64,000 nt of DNA from Davidsoniella eucalypti (GCA_004009845.1 RMBW01000097.1:55153-119152), one strand, 5' to 3'; shown: positions 10,401 through 20,299, counted from the first letter of the stretch. The notes: generated by a model from the sequence alone, not told the origin. Program-made: numbers and translations.

Positions 10401-11099
10401 TCTCCCACTAGCGAACCATCCTCCACGCAGTCCCCGGTACACGACGCCCAGGCCTTCCTAGACAAAATCCGCGACGCCACCAGTTTCGCACAGGTTGCCA
10501 TGGCGTCAGCACAGGATTATCAGGAGACAGCAGCTAACCGCCGCCGCCAGCCAGCCTCCCAGTTTCAGATAGGAGACGTAGTGCTCCTGAAATGCGAAAA
10601 CATCGCTTCGGAAAGACCCTCTAAGAAGCTAGATTGGCTAGCTCGCCGCTACACGGTTACAGGCCTGATAGGCACCCACGCAGTCCGACTTAACATTCCA
10701 GGCCTAGTCCACCCAGTCTTCCACATCAGCAAGGTACGACACGCAGGGACTAACCCCCTGCCCTCACAGGTCATCCAAGACGACGAACCTGAGGCTGTCT
10801 CAAGGGAGGAAGCATACGGAGACGACGCTATAGCCGAAGGGGAATTCCGCGTGGAAGAAATTGTCCGCCAACGGAAATACCGTGGGCATGAACAAGCATT
10901 GGTTAAATGGTCTGGTTACCAGGACCCTACTTGGGAACCAGTGAAACATATCGAAGACACCCTCGCATGGCGCATATTCTTAGACCGCGCGCTAATTGGA
11001 GCAGCATCAGCTGACTTCCTACCCAAGACAGGGGGGCCCGTTTCATGCACCCCTACGGGGGGGCCTCATTTTTTACCCACCCACCATCCCCATTATTAG
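7476..11099 (+). CDS. pol: Pol polyprotein of element A
   Basis: An open frame of 1207 codons from ATG 7476. Approximate domain order: aspartic protease with D-S-G at residues 22-24; reverse transcriptase with YIDD at 349-352; RNase H with ADSSG near 500, E542, TDHR near 567 and D610; integrase with a zinc-binding H/H/C/C around 752-792 and D822, D881, E917; a chromodomain around 1120-1175 (QALVKWSGYQDPTWEP). The chromodomain is thought to guide integration to marked chromatin. Pol should be made as a Gag-Pol fusion through the -1 shift, so the ATG is a convention. The tail after the chromodomain is set by a 7-base G run at 11057-11063 and differs from B and A'. Confidence 0.96.
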   Translation: MGALGNYLDIRLGSYATKALVDSGCLTVAVIPPRLLHLATATHPISERVIVQVTTLDNPPLIDTIAELPLTINGHTETIWAYVVPGQSEDIILGQRWLVNNDVRLRPRTQEITILPAEELTAEEFYKLCGSADNPHIYRASLENIKIALAHKEKSRPHLPDWLEPVASAFDPKLATTLPPHRPGIDLEIKLKPGATVPTQSLYPVTRAELLVLQKTLEGLKQSQFIGPANSEYGSSVLFVNKPGGGVRFCIDYRGVNDASIKDKYPLPLMGETLQRIASSEWVSKVDVISAFHRIRIAPGSEHITAFRTPLGAFQWNVVPFGLTNAPAAFQRRINGVLDKWHGISCDAYIDDVCIYSKGSLQDHRNLVLEIVSALDKADLQLDIKKCEFAAKEIKFLGFLVGPGIGIRADPEKTEAIRNWERPYTLTELRRFIGFINFYRDFVPRISDTLAPLTNLTKKDTPFVWSPACDQAFHSIKDAFISPPLLAPYDPDRETILSADSSGYALGAELTQRGPDGQHHPIAFLSRKLTPAESNYPIHDKEMLAIYWSIRQWRHFLLGIHFTVFTDHRNLEFFRTKRSLAERQRRWGYELSDFSFELKHRPGTDQVIPDALSRRDQDMPKDANDDRLMSRVHQLLAPATAGDNLVVVNALWSNIPDADIPSDEIATQSTLPSPFGDTDLTSLWTQALQTNNRWWLARSLVLDGARSFPSAWGLQWQISECSIDDRGLLRWRNRLWIPRFEPLRTKLIQTIHDSHLSGHPGREITRDLVSREYSWPGLTNDVRQFVANCTTCGKSKYWREQKRGLLKPLPVPDRHWTELAMDFIGPLPPSKHCTFILGVTDRLSKSQILIPMSDTSAKATADALFTHVFAHHGFPSAIVSDRGPQFTSLFWGEACRRLNIKRRLSTAFHPQTDGAQERSNQEIETFLRIFCSFAQDNWADLLPQAQIALNNRTVSSTAISPFFATHGYNMDIIEPSPTSEPSSTQSPVHDAQAFLDKIRDATSFAQVAMASAQDYQETAANRRRQPASQFQIGDVVLLKCENIASERPSKKLDWLARRYTVTGLIGTHAVRLNIPGLVHPVFHISKVRHAGTNPLPSQVIQDDEPEAVSREEAYGDDAIAEGEFRVEEIVRQRKYRGHEQALVKWSGYQDPTWEPVKHIEDTLAWRIFLDRALIGAASADFLPKTGGPVSCTPTGGPHFLPTHHPHY

Positions 11100-11144
11100 C
11101 GCAAAATGTATTTTAGTATTAGTTTTAGATTATAGTTAGCATCC

Positions 11145-11158
11145 GAGAGGGGGGGGGG
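11145..11158 (+). promoter_or_regulatory. Polypurine tract of element A
   Basis: GAGA followed by ten G lies just before the 3' LTR and is conserved in B and A'. Known role: an RNase H-resistant primer for plus-strand DNA synthesis. Confidence 0.85.
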
Positions 11159-11162
11159 CTAA

Positions 11163-11341
11163 TGTCAGGGGCTAAGGCCCAGTTGGTATTTGGCTAAGTA
11201 AGATACTTAGCCAGATAAACGGTTATAAATAGGGGCCTATTCCCGCCGTATTCCAACAGATATTAGTCTTTCTCCTTCATCGGTATCAATCGAAGTCTTT
11301 ACTCTAGATTGCTTGCCATTGCCTCTTCCTAGTTCGTGTCA
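11163..11341 (+). repeat. 3' LTR of element A
   Basis: 179 bp, identical to the 5' LTR; followed by target duplication AGAAG at 11342-11346. Confidence 0.97.
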
Positions 11342-11997
11342 AGAAGTCCCAACTTTTGTTATCGGCACAATTTTGACACCAGACAGTGAGTATGTGACAA
11401 ATATTTCCATCACTTGAGTCCTTGCCAAACTCTGCAATGATAATATCAAAATACTTGATACACTTGATGTTCCTAAATCAACTTCTATTTGATTAAGCCA
11501 TCTCTAAACTCAAAGCTAGGTTGACTTCTCTCAATCCCTCATCCTTCAATTTCAATCATAAACAACCCACGGCTTGCGAAAATGTTTCTTAGGTCATTTG
11601 ATCATGATGATTTATAAACCGGGGGCAAACTAAACAGACACTCCTGCCACAGAACAAATGAACAAAGTACAGAATCATTACGTATTGGTAATAAAATGAG
11701 AAAGGGGCCATCTTGTCACAGCTAACCAAAAGATCTCTTGATATCGGTAATAACAGTTCAGCTTGTTTTAGCTAAGAGCTTTGGATCCTTTCTCTTTTTC
11801 ATGTTAAAAAAAGAGTTTAAGTCTACTTGGGGATTTCTAAAAAGATCAATATATTCAAGTACCGCAATTGACTAGATAGAACAAGTATATTCTACAAGCG
11901 GGATTCAAATAGATCATAAGTTTTCTATAATCTGAGTACTAATTAGTATAAATGTCTCTGGAATTTTCTATATTGTCATCATGGTTATGCCGTTCAT

Positions 11998-12175
11998 TGA
12001 CACGAACTAGATGAGGCAGTGGAAAGCAATCTAGTAGAAAAGACTTTGATTGATACCGATGAAGGAGAAGGGCTAATATCTGTTGTAATACGGCGGGAAT
12101 AGGTCCCTATTTATAGCCGTTTATCTGACTAGGTAAATACCTAGACAAATACCAACTGGGCCTTAGCCCGTGACA
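11998..12175 (-). mobile_element. Solo LTR of the A family
   Basis: A reverse-orientation LTR of 178 bp (TGACACGAAC...CCGTGACA on the plus strand) flanked by target duplication TTCAT (11993-11997, 12176-12180). It carries scattered substitutions against the LTRs of A and B, so it is an older insertion that lost its internal region by LTR recombination. Confidence 0.93.
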
Positions 12176-12961
12176 TTCATCAGGGTTGGGTCTTCACACC
12201 GAGCTTGCTCACCGCTACGGTCGTGTGTATTTATCAAAGTTGAAACAATAATTCCTCATCACCAAATTATCACCCCTTCGGTCTTATCACTATCCTAATA
12301 ATTCTATATGGAAATTGAGGTAAACTTGGTATCAAGAACAATGCAACCTCATTTATTACTTAAACCATTATTGAGTAACTGTATAATAATGCTATCTACA
12401 CGGTATTTTAGCAGTAACAGGTACGTCTGGGCCATGGACGGTTTGTCGACATGTTACCAACAGGAAAACTATTGCCTTATTTGTCTGCAAGCTACAGAAT
12501 CTTGGGCTATATCAGCAACTATTGCATTCTCTCAGCCTACCTCAAGCTTATGTGAGACATCGGATAGTGTATTCGAGCAACACTTCAAATTTGTAACCAA
12601 TTCCGAGTAAAAATTACCACTTTATAGGAATAAAAGTATTAAATACTTACAGTTAGTATTGTATTTTTTCCATCTAAAACTTTAAATTTGCAACAATATA
12701 CAAATATAAGTATCACAACCACATTCTTAGTAAGCGAAATCATAGAAAAGTTACCATTTCTACATCAACTTTAGCCAATGACGCATTTAGATAAGCTTAA
12801 ATTGAGTTGAATATAAAGGACAAAGGCCTCCGCCCTCTTATTAGCTATCAACTGCCACCGAATAATACCACCTGGTTCTCCAAGGGCCATTAGGGTCTCT
12901 CGATGTCTAACGATCCACTAAGGTCAGATCCACATAAAGACGTAAAATTATAAATAAATAA

Positions 12962-13023
12962 ATTAGAGCAAAAAAATTAAAGCAAAAAAATTAAAACAAA
13001 AAAATTAAAGCAAAAAATTAAAT
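12962..13023 (+). repeat. Short A-rich tandem repeat
   Basis: Four imperfect copies of a 14-15-bp unit of the form AAAGCAAAAAAATT lie in tandem. A simple microsatellite-like tract with no evident function. Confidence 0.75.
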
Positions 13024-14205
13024 ACAAAACAGATACAAAAAATCCACAAAAAGAACTCCCTGGAGCTACTATTCAGTGAGCCTCCAGGAGACTGGCAATC
13101 ATGGCAGGTTTTGAAAAATGGAAACGGGAAATACTAGTTATTGACAGAAATAGTTAATCATATGTATAATTAGGCATTCGGACATTGTGAAGTGCTATGT
13201 GTCACTCTTTCTACAAATCCCATAACATGACTTAAACAAAGTGGCGATGTTAGGGTTTGACTAACAACCCTGTGTCTTTCCTCCCATTTTATTATGACCC
13301 AGCTCTTGAATAATCTCTAAACTAGTTGTATGTAAAATCTTCATCTTCTTCTCGATATATGATTTGGCTTTAATCTATAAAGTTTAATTTGTCTCTGGGC
13401 TAGGTACCTTTCATCGTGAAATTAAGAGCCAAAAAACCCAAAAAGATACCAATGCAAAACACTACTTGCCTTTTCCGAACGCCTCAATCTCTCTGGGTTT
13501 TTATACATTTTTCGGACTGTTTGTCTCCTTCTTGAACAACCATTTCTAATTTGTATCTATGTCAAAAGTGTATGTCTCAATCTGGAAGTCGCTAAGTGAT
13601 GAAAATGATAGTCTAAAAGAGGATTGTTGGCCTTGTTAGACATAAATATGGCCATCATATCTTTTACGGTTTTAAAGATAGCATTCATTTACATGATCAA
13701 CAGAGAGCAAAACCATACAAACAGAGAGTTCTACAATGCTATAAAATATGTGAAATTGGGGGTCAAGAGTCGAGCCATATTTAATTGTAACTAAAAGTCA
13801 GAAACTCACCTAAGTCTTAAATCGTACCTCGATATTTTGCCATAATGGACAAATATAGTTAAATTGCCTCAAATGTTGAAAAACAAGACACTTTTGAACC
13901 GTTCTGTGGTGGCATAGCCATAACTAGTACTGGCTAATATAGTTAGTTTCAAGGTGAAAACACAATCAATTCATGTTTCTTTTCAGTCTTAACACCATCC
14001 TATTAAGAAGAGTTGCAATTTGATGGAAGGGCATGATTATAAAGAGGGGGGAAGAGGCAACTATAGATAGGCTACAATTTGGTTTTGTCACTTCTGATAT
14101 TGACTTGTGTCTTCATACCCTAAAATATTATTGGATCGCCATAGATAAATCAAGGTAAGAGCCAGAAAATCTAAGAGTAATCGTAGCAAAAGAAACCAAA
14201 AGTAG

Positions 14206-14384
14206 TGTCAGGGGCTAAGGCCCAGTTGGTATTTGGCTAAGTAAGATACTTAGCCAGATAAACGGTTATAAATAGGGACCTATTCCCGCCGTATTCCAAC
14301 AGATATTAGTCTTTCTCCTTCATCGGTATCAATCGAAGTCTTTACTCTAGATTGCTTGCCATTGCCTCTTCCTAGTTCGTGTCA
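14206..14384 (+). repeat. 5' LTR of element B
   Basis: 179 bp, TG...CA, identical to 20318-20496 and nearly identical to the A LTR. It contains TATAAATA and the presumed RNA 5' end ATCGGTATCAA at 14322-14332. Confidence 0.95.
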
Positions 14385-14386
14385 TT

Positions 14387-14397
14387 TTGATACCGAT
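14387..14397 (+). promoter_or_regulatory. Self-complementary primer binding site of B
   Basis: TTGATACCGAT, 2 nt after the LTR, pairs perfectly with ATCGGTATCAA at 14322-14332. Same arrangement as in element A. Confidence 0.82.
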
Positions 14398-14418
14398 CTA
14401 CCATCGTTCTCGTTCTTC

Positions 14419-14537
14419 GCACCCTACTGTGCACCTTGTTCTCTCACGCTATTCGTGACCATCACTCTACTCGCACCCTACTGTGCACTCCATTCTCTCA
14501 CGCTATTCGTGACCATCGTTCTCGCACCCTACTGTGC
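14419..14537 (+). repeat. Leader repeat of alternating hairpins (B)
   Basis: Inverted repeats at 14419-14432, 14444-14458, 14473-14486, 14498-14512 and 14524-14537 alternate between a GCAC/GTGC stem and a TCACG/CGTGA stem. Sequence and spacing are the same as in A. Confidence 0.7.
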
Positions 14538-14585
14538 CCTCACTTCGCTATCCCACTGACTAAACGCGTCCACCTTACTTGCACC

Positions 14586-16564
14586 ATGTTGCAACTTTTC
14601 CTCCTTCACCTCTGGGCTGCCATCCTTGGAGCCCACCACGGCACCGCCGAAGGTCTCGGCCTCGCATTCCTCGCAATTGCCTTCACCCACTTCATGCTAG
14701 ACATCACGCGCCGCTCCTTGCTGGCCTTCAAGCCGCGCCATGTCGTCACCCCCTTTCTCCACCAGAGACGCCTCTGGAAACACCAGGGCTGGTGCTATTT
14801 AGCCCTGTTCAAACGCTCTGAGCGACCCCGTCTGGCCAAACTACTTGGCCCTTTCCCGCAGGCCCTGCCATCCTCGCACACGCTGCCCACTTTCATGACC
14901 ACCTGCACTGTTTGTCCATCTCCACGGATATAATCGGCCACATTGTGCCCGGTCAAAGCAGCCTCAGGTCCCCGCGCAGCGCCCAGATTCTTCTGTCACG
15001 ATTTCTTAGCAACCCTCACATCCTCGGCTTCGGCGCGTCCTCCAGCAAAGACATCCCCATACGCACCAAGGAGAACACCCCTAAAGTCAAAATCGAAGCC
15101 CCTCGTCGCTCTCTAAGCGGTCACCCCCTGCCAGGCGCATACTCCGACGATACAGCAGACGTCTTCGAAGTTCTGTCCGCCAAATACCAAGCTGCCCTCG
15201 ATAAAGCCCAACTGGATCCAACCGAATGGATATCACCCACTGCGCCAAGATGGGACTTCCAGTTCCACCACAACTTCAAAGTCGCAGAGATCCAGATGGC
15301 CGCACTCCAGGGCATGGCAGAACGCTCAGCCCCCGAATTCAAGGACCCTGTACGCACTGCTGAAGTACTGGACAACCTAGGCCGAGACATCCTCGAGCTC
15401 CTCGGTGGCAAATACGAAGACCCAGCCAACGACAACTTAGTAGACCTCAACCAGCTCGACGACTTAGAGGACAGACTCAAACCTCTCAACCTACGTCTCG
15501 CCCCTATCCGCGAACACGCCCCCACGCCTCCAGAGAAAAGGCTCACAACAACACCAGCATTCCCTCCTACAGCTCATACGCCCTACCGCCTCCCCGACGA
15601 CCAGCTTGCCCGCCGCAAAGATGTTATCGACGCAGTCCGCAAGTTCGACGGCACCTTCGATTACGCCACCTGGAAGATGGAGCTTAACGAGAAATTTCTC
15701 GTGGACTCTTACCGCTTCTACTCAACCAGAGACCAGCTGGCGTACACGATGAACGCCCTGTCGACGGAGATCAAGGAACAAGTTCGCACCAAGTACCTCG
15801 AATGCCTCCCCATGAACACCGGCTTCCAGGCCTTCCTCTCTTACCTTGACTCGCGATACGACGACCCCGACCGAGCGAGACTTGCCAACCGCGAATTGCT
15901 GAAGCTCAAGCAAGGCCCTACCGAGACATTCGAATCCTTTACCAACCGTCTCTGCTCCCTGCGCGACAAAGCCCATTTCTACGACCATAACACCCTCCTC
16001 TCCGTCCTCCAAGAAGGCCTCCACCTGGACATGCAAGTGCACTTAGCCAACATGTTCCATATCAGACCACTAGACGAAATGATCTCACAGATGCGCCCAG
16101 TCGCCCGCATCAAGGAAAGCGCCCTCGCCAAAGCCAAGGCCATAAACTCCAACCACTGGCGTTCAAACCCCTCGCCGACACCATCTCGTACGCCCGCGCC
16201 CAAATCACAAACCTCCTCAACCGACAGGCCCTGCTATCACTGCCGCCAAACAGGCCACTACGCCTCCATGTGCCCTCTCACGCCCTGCCAGTACTGCAGC
16301 AGCCAAGCACATCCCTCAGGCACATGTCCTACGGCCGTATCCTGCTCTGCCTGCCAACGCAAGGGTCACACCGCTACTAACTGCCGTTCCAAGTCTCGCG
16401 CCTCTCGCCCTTCGGTCAAGGCCAACGCCGTCAGCACGGCCCCTAGCTTCTCCCTGGATGACGTCCGCGCTCTTATTAGCGAGCAAATGTCAACCTCACA
16501 GCCACGCGCCCAGGGAGCCACTACCACTAACGTGACGGATACAGGAGATCTCATGGATTTTTAG
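14586..16564 (+). CDS. gag: Gag of element B, in two overlapping frames
   Basis: Particle protein. ATG 14586 opens a frame to 14933 with a hydrophobic N-terminus and WKHQGWCYLALFKR. The homologous continuation (AILAHAAHFHDHLHCLSIS onward) lies in the -1 frame and stays open to TAG 16562-16564. In E the same region is one frame. The switch falls at CTTGGCCCTTTCCCG (14845-14859), which contains C CCT TTC, a sequence that fits the -1 slippery pattern. Programmed shifting is possible, but a fixed mutation is as likely, because A has the same shift with a poorer site. The C-terminus has three CCHC knuckles near residues 430-490 of the main frame. Gag ends ATGGATTTTTAG. Confidence 0.85.
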
Positions 16565-16590
16565 ACAGTCGGGATAAATCGCGCCCCGAC
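16554..16590 (+). promoter_or_regulatory. Gag-pol -1 frameshift module of B
   Basis: TGGATTTTTAG (16554-16564) is followed by hairpin GTCGGG (16568-16573) / CCCGAC (16585-16590). Shifting back one base reads GGA TTT TTA and stays open for 22 further codons to the pol ATG at 16630. G GAT TTT resembles the known G GAU UUA type of slippery site. Confidence 0.82.
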
Positions 16591-16629
16591 CAGGGGGGAT
16601 TAATTGGTGACCAGATAGTTGAAACTGAG

Positions 16630-19600
16630 ATGGGGGCTTTAGGAAATTACTTAGACGTAAGTTTAGGAAGTTATTCTACGAAAGCCCTCGTCGACAGCGG
16701 ATGCCTCACCGTCGCCGTCATTCCCCCGCGTCTCCTCCACCTTGCTACCCTCACACACCCTATCTCCGAACGGGTCATCGTCCAAGTCACTACGCTGGAC
16801 AACCCCCCACTCATCGACACCATCGCCGAACTCCCCCTGACCATCAACGGCCACACGGAAACCATTTGGGCCTACGTGGTTCCCGGCCAGTCCGAAGACA
16901 TAATTCTAGGACAAAGATGGTTAGTTAACAACGACGTTCGGCTCAGGCCCAGGACTCAGGAAATTACAATCTTACCAGCAGAAGAGTTAACTGCTGAGGA
17001 ATTCTACAAGCTCTGTGGAAGTGCGGATAACCCGCATATTTATAGAGCTTCGCTAGAGAATATCAAGATTGCACTCGCACACAAAGACAAGTCCCGTCCC
17101 CACTTGCCGGATTGGTTAGAACCTGTTGCCTCGGCTTTTGACCCCAAATTAGCCACTACGTTACCTCCGCATCGACCAGGGATAGACCTGGAAATCAAGT
17201 TGAAACCAGGCGCCACGGTACCTACCCAATCACTCTACCCTGTCACGCGCGCGGAACTCCTAGTCCTACAAAAGACCCTAGAAGGTCTCAAGCAGTCTCA
17301 GTTCATAGGACCAGCCAACTCCGAATATGGCTCGTCCGTACTGTTTGTCAATAAACCAGGAGGTGGTGTACGCTTTTGCATCGACTATCGTGGTGTTAAT
17401 GATGCGTCTATCAAGGATAAGTACCCCCTACCACTTATGGGAGAAACCCTCCAACGCATCGCGAGCTCCGAATGGGTTTCAAAGGTCGACGTGATCTCCG
17501 CCTTCCACAGGATTCGCATAGCCCCAGGCTCTGAACACATAACAGCTTTTAGAACACCCCTGGGTGCCTTCCAGTGGAACGTCGTCCCTTTCGGCTTAAC
17601 CAACGCCCCTGCTGCCTTCCAGAGACGCATCAACGGAGTCCTCGACAAATGGCACGGTATCAGCTGCGACGCCTACATTGACGATGTGTGCATCTATTCT
17701 AAGGGCTCGCTCCAAGACCATCGCAACCTCGTCCTGGAAATAGTCTCTGCCCTCGACAAGGCCGACCTCCAACTCGACATCAAGAAGTGCGAGTTCGCAG
17801 CCAAGGAGATCAAGTTCCTAGGCTTCCTAGTCGGCCCTGGTATCGGCATAAGGGCAGACCCCGAAAAGACTGAAGCCATTCGTAATTGGGAGCGCCCCTA
17901 CACTCTAACCGAACTCCGCCGCTTTATTGGTTTCATAAACTTCTATAGGGACTTCGTCCCGCGCATATCCGACACCCTTGCGCCATTAACCAACCTAACT
18001 AAAAAGGACACCCCCTTTGTTTGGTCCCCTGCCTGCGACCAGGCCTTCCACAGCATCAAGGATGCCTTCATCTCTCCTCCTCTACTAGCCCCCTACGACC
18101 CTGACAGGGAAACAATCCTCTCCGCCGACTCCTCAGGCTATGCTCTAGGCGCTGAACTCACCCAGCGCGGCCCTGACGGACATCACCACCCCATTGCCTT
18201 CCTATCTAGGAAACTCACGCCAGCAGAATCCAACTATCCCATCCATGACAAGGAAATGCTGGCTATCTACTGGTCCATTCGTCAGTGGAGACACTTCCTG
18301 CTAGGTATACACTTCACGGTCTTCACCGACCATCGCAACCTGGAGTTCTTCAGGACCAAAAGGTCCTTAGCAGAAAGGCAGCGCCGCTGGGGATACGAAC
18401 TGTCGGACTTTTCCTTTGAGCTTAAACACCGTCCTGGAACAGACCAAGTGATCCCCGACGCACTATCGCGCAGGGACCAGGACATGCCCAAGGATGCCAA
18501 TGACGACAGGCTCATGAGTAGAGTACACCAACTCCTCGCCCCCGCAACAGCAGGAGACAACCTAGTAGTTGTCAACGCCCTTTGGTCCAACATCCCGGAC
18601 GCCGACATTCCCTCAGACGAAATAGCCACACAGTCCACTCTCCCCTCACCCTTCGGGGACGCCGACCTCACCTCACTATGGACACAAGCCCTGCAGACCA
18701 ATAATAGATGGTGGCTTGCACGATCCCTTGTCCTCGATGGCGCCAGATCATTCCCCTCAGCATGGGGCCTCCAATGGCAAATCAGCGAATGTTCCATCGA
18801 CGACCGAGGCCTCCTACGCTGGCGTAACAGACTATGGATCCCTCGCTTTGAACCCCTCCGCACCAAGCTGATCCAGACTATCCACGACTCACACTTGTCT
18901 GGACACCCTGGCCGCGAAATCACACGGGACCTAGTTTCACGGGAGTACTCCTGGCCAGGACTCACCAACGATGTACGCCAATTCGTAGCCAACTGCACTA
19001 CATGCGGTAAAAGCAAGTATTGGCGGGAACAGAAGCGCGGACTCTTGAAACCTCTTCCTGTTCCAGACCGCCACTGGACCGAGCTAGCCATGGACTTCAT
19101 TGGCCCCTTACCACCTTCCAAGCACTGCACATTCATCCTCGGCGTCACCGACAGACTCTCCAAGTCGCAGATCCTTATCCCCATGTCAGACACCTCCGCG
19201 AAAGCAACAGCTGACGCTCTATTCACCCACGTATTCGCACACCACGGTTTTCCCTCAGCCATCGTGTCAGACCGCGGCCCCCAGTTCACATCACTATTCT
19301 GGGGAGAAGCATGCCGCCGTCTCAACATCAAACGTCGCCTCTCTACGGCCTTTCACCCTCAAACCGACGGTGCCCAGGAGCGAAGCAACCAGGAGATTGA
19401 AACCTTCCTCAGGATCTTCTGTTCCTTCGCCCAGGACAACTGGGCGGATCTCCTTCCACAAGCACAGATCGCCCTAAACAACCGCACCGTCTCTAGCACT
19501 GCCATCTCCCCCTTCTTCGCGACACACGGTTACAACATGGACATCATCGAGCCATCTCCCACTAGCGAACCATCCTCTACGCAGTCCCCGGTACACGACG

Positions 19601-20271
19601 CCCAGGCCTTCCTAGACAAAATCCGCGACGCCACCAGTTTCGCACAGGTTGCCATGGCGTCAGCACAGGATTATCAGGAGACAGCAGCTAACCGCCGCCG
19701 CCAGCCAGCCTCCCAGTTTCAGATAGGAGACATAGTCCTCCTGAAATGCGAGAACATCGCTTCCGAAAGACCCTCTAAGAAGCTAGATTGGCTAGCTCGC
19801 CGCTACACGGTTACAGGCCTGATAGGCACCCACGCAGTCCGACTTAACATTCCAGGCCTAGTCCACCCAGTCTTCCACATCAGCAAGGTACGACACGCAG
19901 GGACTAACCCCTTACCCTCACAGGTTATCCAAGACGACGAACCTGAGGCTGTCTCAAGAGAGGAAGCATACGGAGACGACGCTATAGCCGAAGGAGAATT
20001 CCGCGTGGAAGAAATTGTCCGCCAACGGAAATACCGTGGGCATGAACAAGCACTGGTTAAGTGGTCCGGCTACCAAGACCCTACTTGGGAACCAGTGAAA
20101 CATATCGAAGACACCCTCGCATGGCGCATATTCTTAGACCGCGCGCTAATTGGAGCAGCATCAGCTGACTTCCTACCCAATACAGGGGGGCCCATCTCAT
20201 GCACCCCTACGGGGGGGGCCTCATTTTTTACCCACCCACCATCCCCATTATTAGCGCAGAATGTATTTTAG
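16630..20271 (+). CDS. pol: Pol polyprotein of element B
   Basis: 1213 codons, nearly identical to the A protein: protease D-S-G near residue 22, reverse transcriptase YIDD near 350, RNase H, an integrase with H/H/C/C zinc residues and D,D,E near 822, 881 and 917, and a chromodomain before the tail. No stops or frame breaks. It lies in the -1 frame of gag and is expected as a Gag-Pol fusion. The tail after residue about 1190 depends on an 8-base G run (20211-20218) and reads differently from A. Together with the open frameshift region this is the most complete A-family copy here. Confidence 0.96.
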   Translation: MGALGNYLDVSLGSYSTKALVDSGCLTVAVIPPRLLHLATLTHPISERVIVQVTTLDNPPLIDTIAELPLTINGHTETIWAYVVPGQSEDIILGQRWLVNNDVRLRPRTQEITILPAEELTAEEFYKLCGSADNPHIYRASLENIKIALAHKDKSRPHLPDWLEPVASAFDPKLATTLPPHRPGIDLEIKLKPGATVPTQSLYPVTRAELLVLQKTLEGLKQSQFIGPANSEYGSSVLFVNKPGGGVRFCIDYRGVNDASIKDKYPLPLMGETLQRIASSEWVSKVDVISAFHRIRIAPGSEHITAFRTPLGAFQWNVVPFGLTNAPAAFQRRINGVLDKWHGISCDAYIDDVCIYSKGSLQDHRNLVLEIVSALDKADLQLDIKKCEFAAKEIKFLGFLVGPGIGIRADPEKTEAIRNWERPYTLTELRRFIGFINFYRDFVPRISDTLAPLTNLTKKDTPFVWSPACDQAFHSIKDAFISPPLLAPYDPDRETILSADSSGYALGAELTQRGPDGHHHPIAFLSRKLTPAESNYPIHDKEMLAIYWSIRQWRHFLLGIHFTVFTDHRNLEFFRTKRSLAERQRRWGYELSDFSFELKHRPGTDQVIPDALSRRDQDMPKDANDDRLMSRVHQLLAPATAGDNLVVVNALWSNIPDADIPSDEIATQSTLPSPFGDADLTSLWTQALQTNNRWWLARSLVLDGARSFPSAWGLQWQISECSIDDRGLLRWRNRLWIPRFEPLRTKLIQTIHDSHLSGHPGREITRDLVSREYSWPGLTNDVRQFVANCTTCGKSKYWREQKRGLLKPLPVPDRHWTELAMDFIGPLPPSKHCTFILGVTDRLSKSQILIPMSDTSAKATADALFTHVFAHHGFPSAIVSDRGPQFTSLFWGEACRRLNIKRRLSTAFHPQTDGAQERSNQEIETFLRIFCSFAQDNWADLLPQAQIALNNRTVSSTAISPFFATHGYNMDIIEPSPTSEPSSTQSPVHDAQAFLDKIRDATSFAQVAMASAQDYQETAANRRRQPASQFQIGDIVLLKCENIASERPSKKLDWLARRYTVTGLIGTHAVRLNIPGLVHPVFHISKVRHAGTNPLPSQVIQDDEPEAVSREEAYGDDAIAEGEFRVEEIVRQRKYRGHEQALVKWSGYQDPTWEPVKHIEDTLAWRIFLDRALIGAASADFLPNTGGPISCTPTGGASFFTHPPSPLLAQNVF

Positions 20272-20299
20272 TATTAGTTTTAGATTATAGTTAGCATCC

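Larger units (their letters stand above)
5048..11341 (+). mobile_element. Gypsy element A, full-length chromovirus
   Basis: A 6294-bp Ty3/gypsy element with identical 179-bp LTRs (TGTCAGG...GTGTCA) and target duplication AGAAG (5043-5047, 11342-11346). Order: LTR, self-primer site, hairpin leader, gag, pol (protease, RT, RNase H, integrase, chromodomain), polypurine tract, LTR. Identical LTRs mean a very recent insertion. Pol is open, but Gag has three frame breaks and the gag-pol overlap lost one G, so this copy is probably not autonomous. It is close to B and A' and a more distant relative of D/E/F/G/H. Confidence 0.97.
11347..14205. other. AT-rich DNA between elements A and B
   Basis: Apart from a solo LTR (11998-12175) and an A-rich tandem repeat (12962-13023) nothing could be identified. 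The longest open frame (12308-12610, 100 codons) has no known motif and lies in AT-rich sequence, so it is not called a gene. Confidence 0.55.

Noticed and set aside
12308..12610. A 100-codon open frame as a host gene
   Set aside because: Isolated, in AT-rich sequence, no recognisable motif, and not supported by any second copy.
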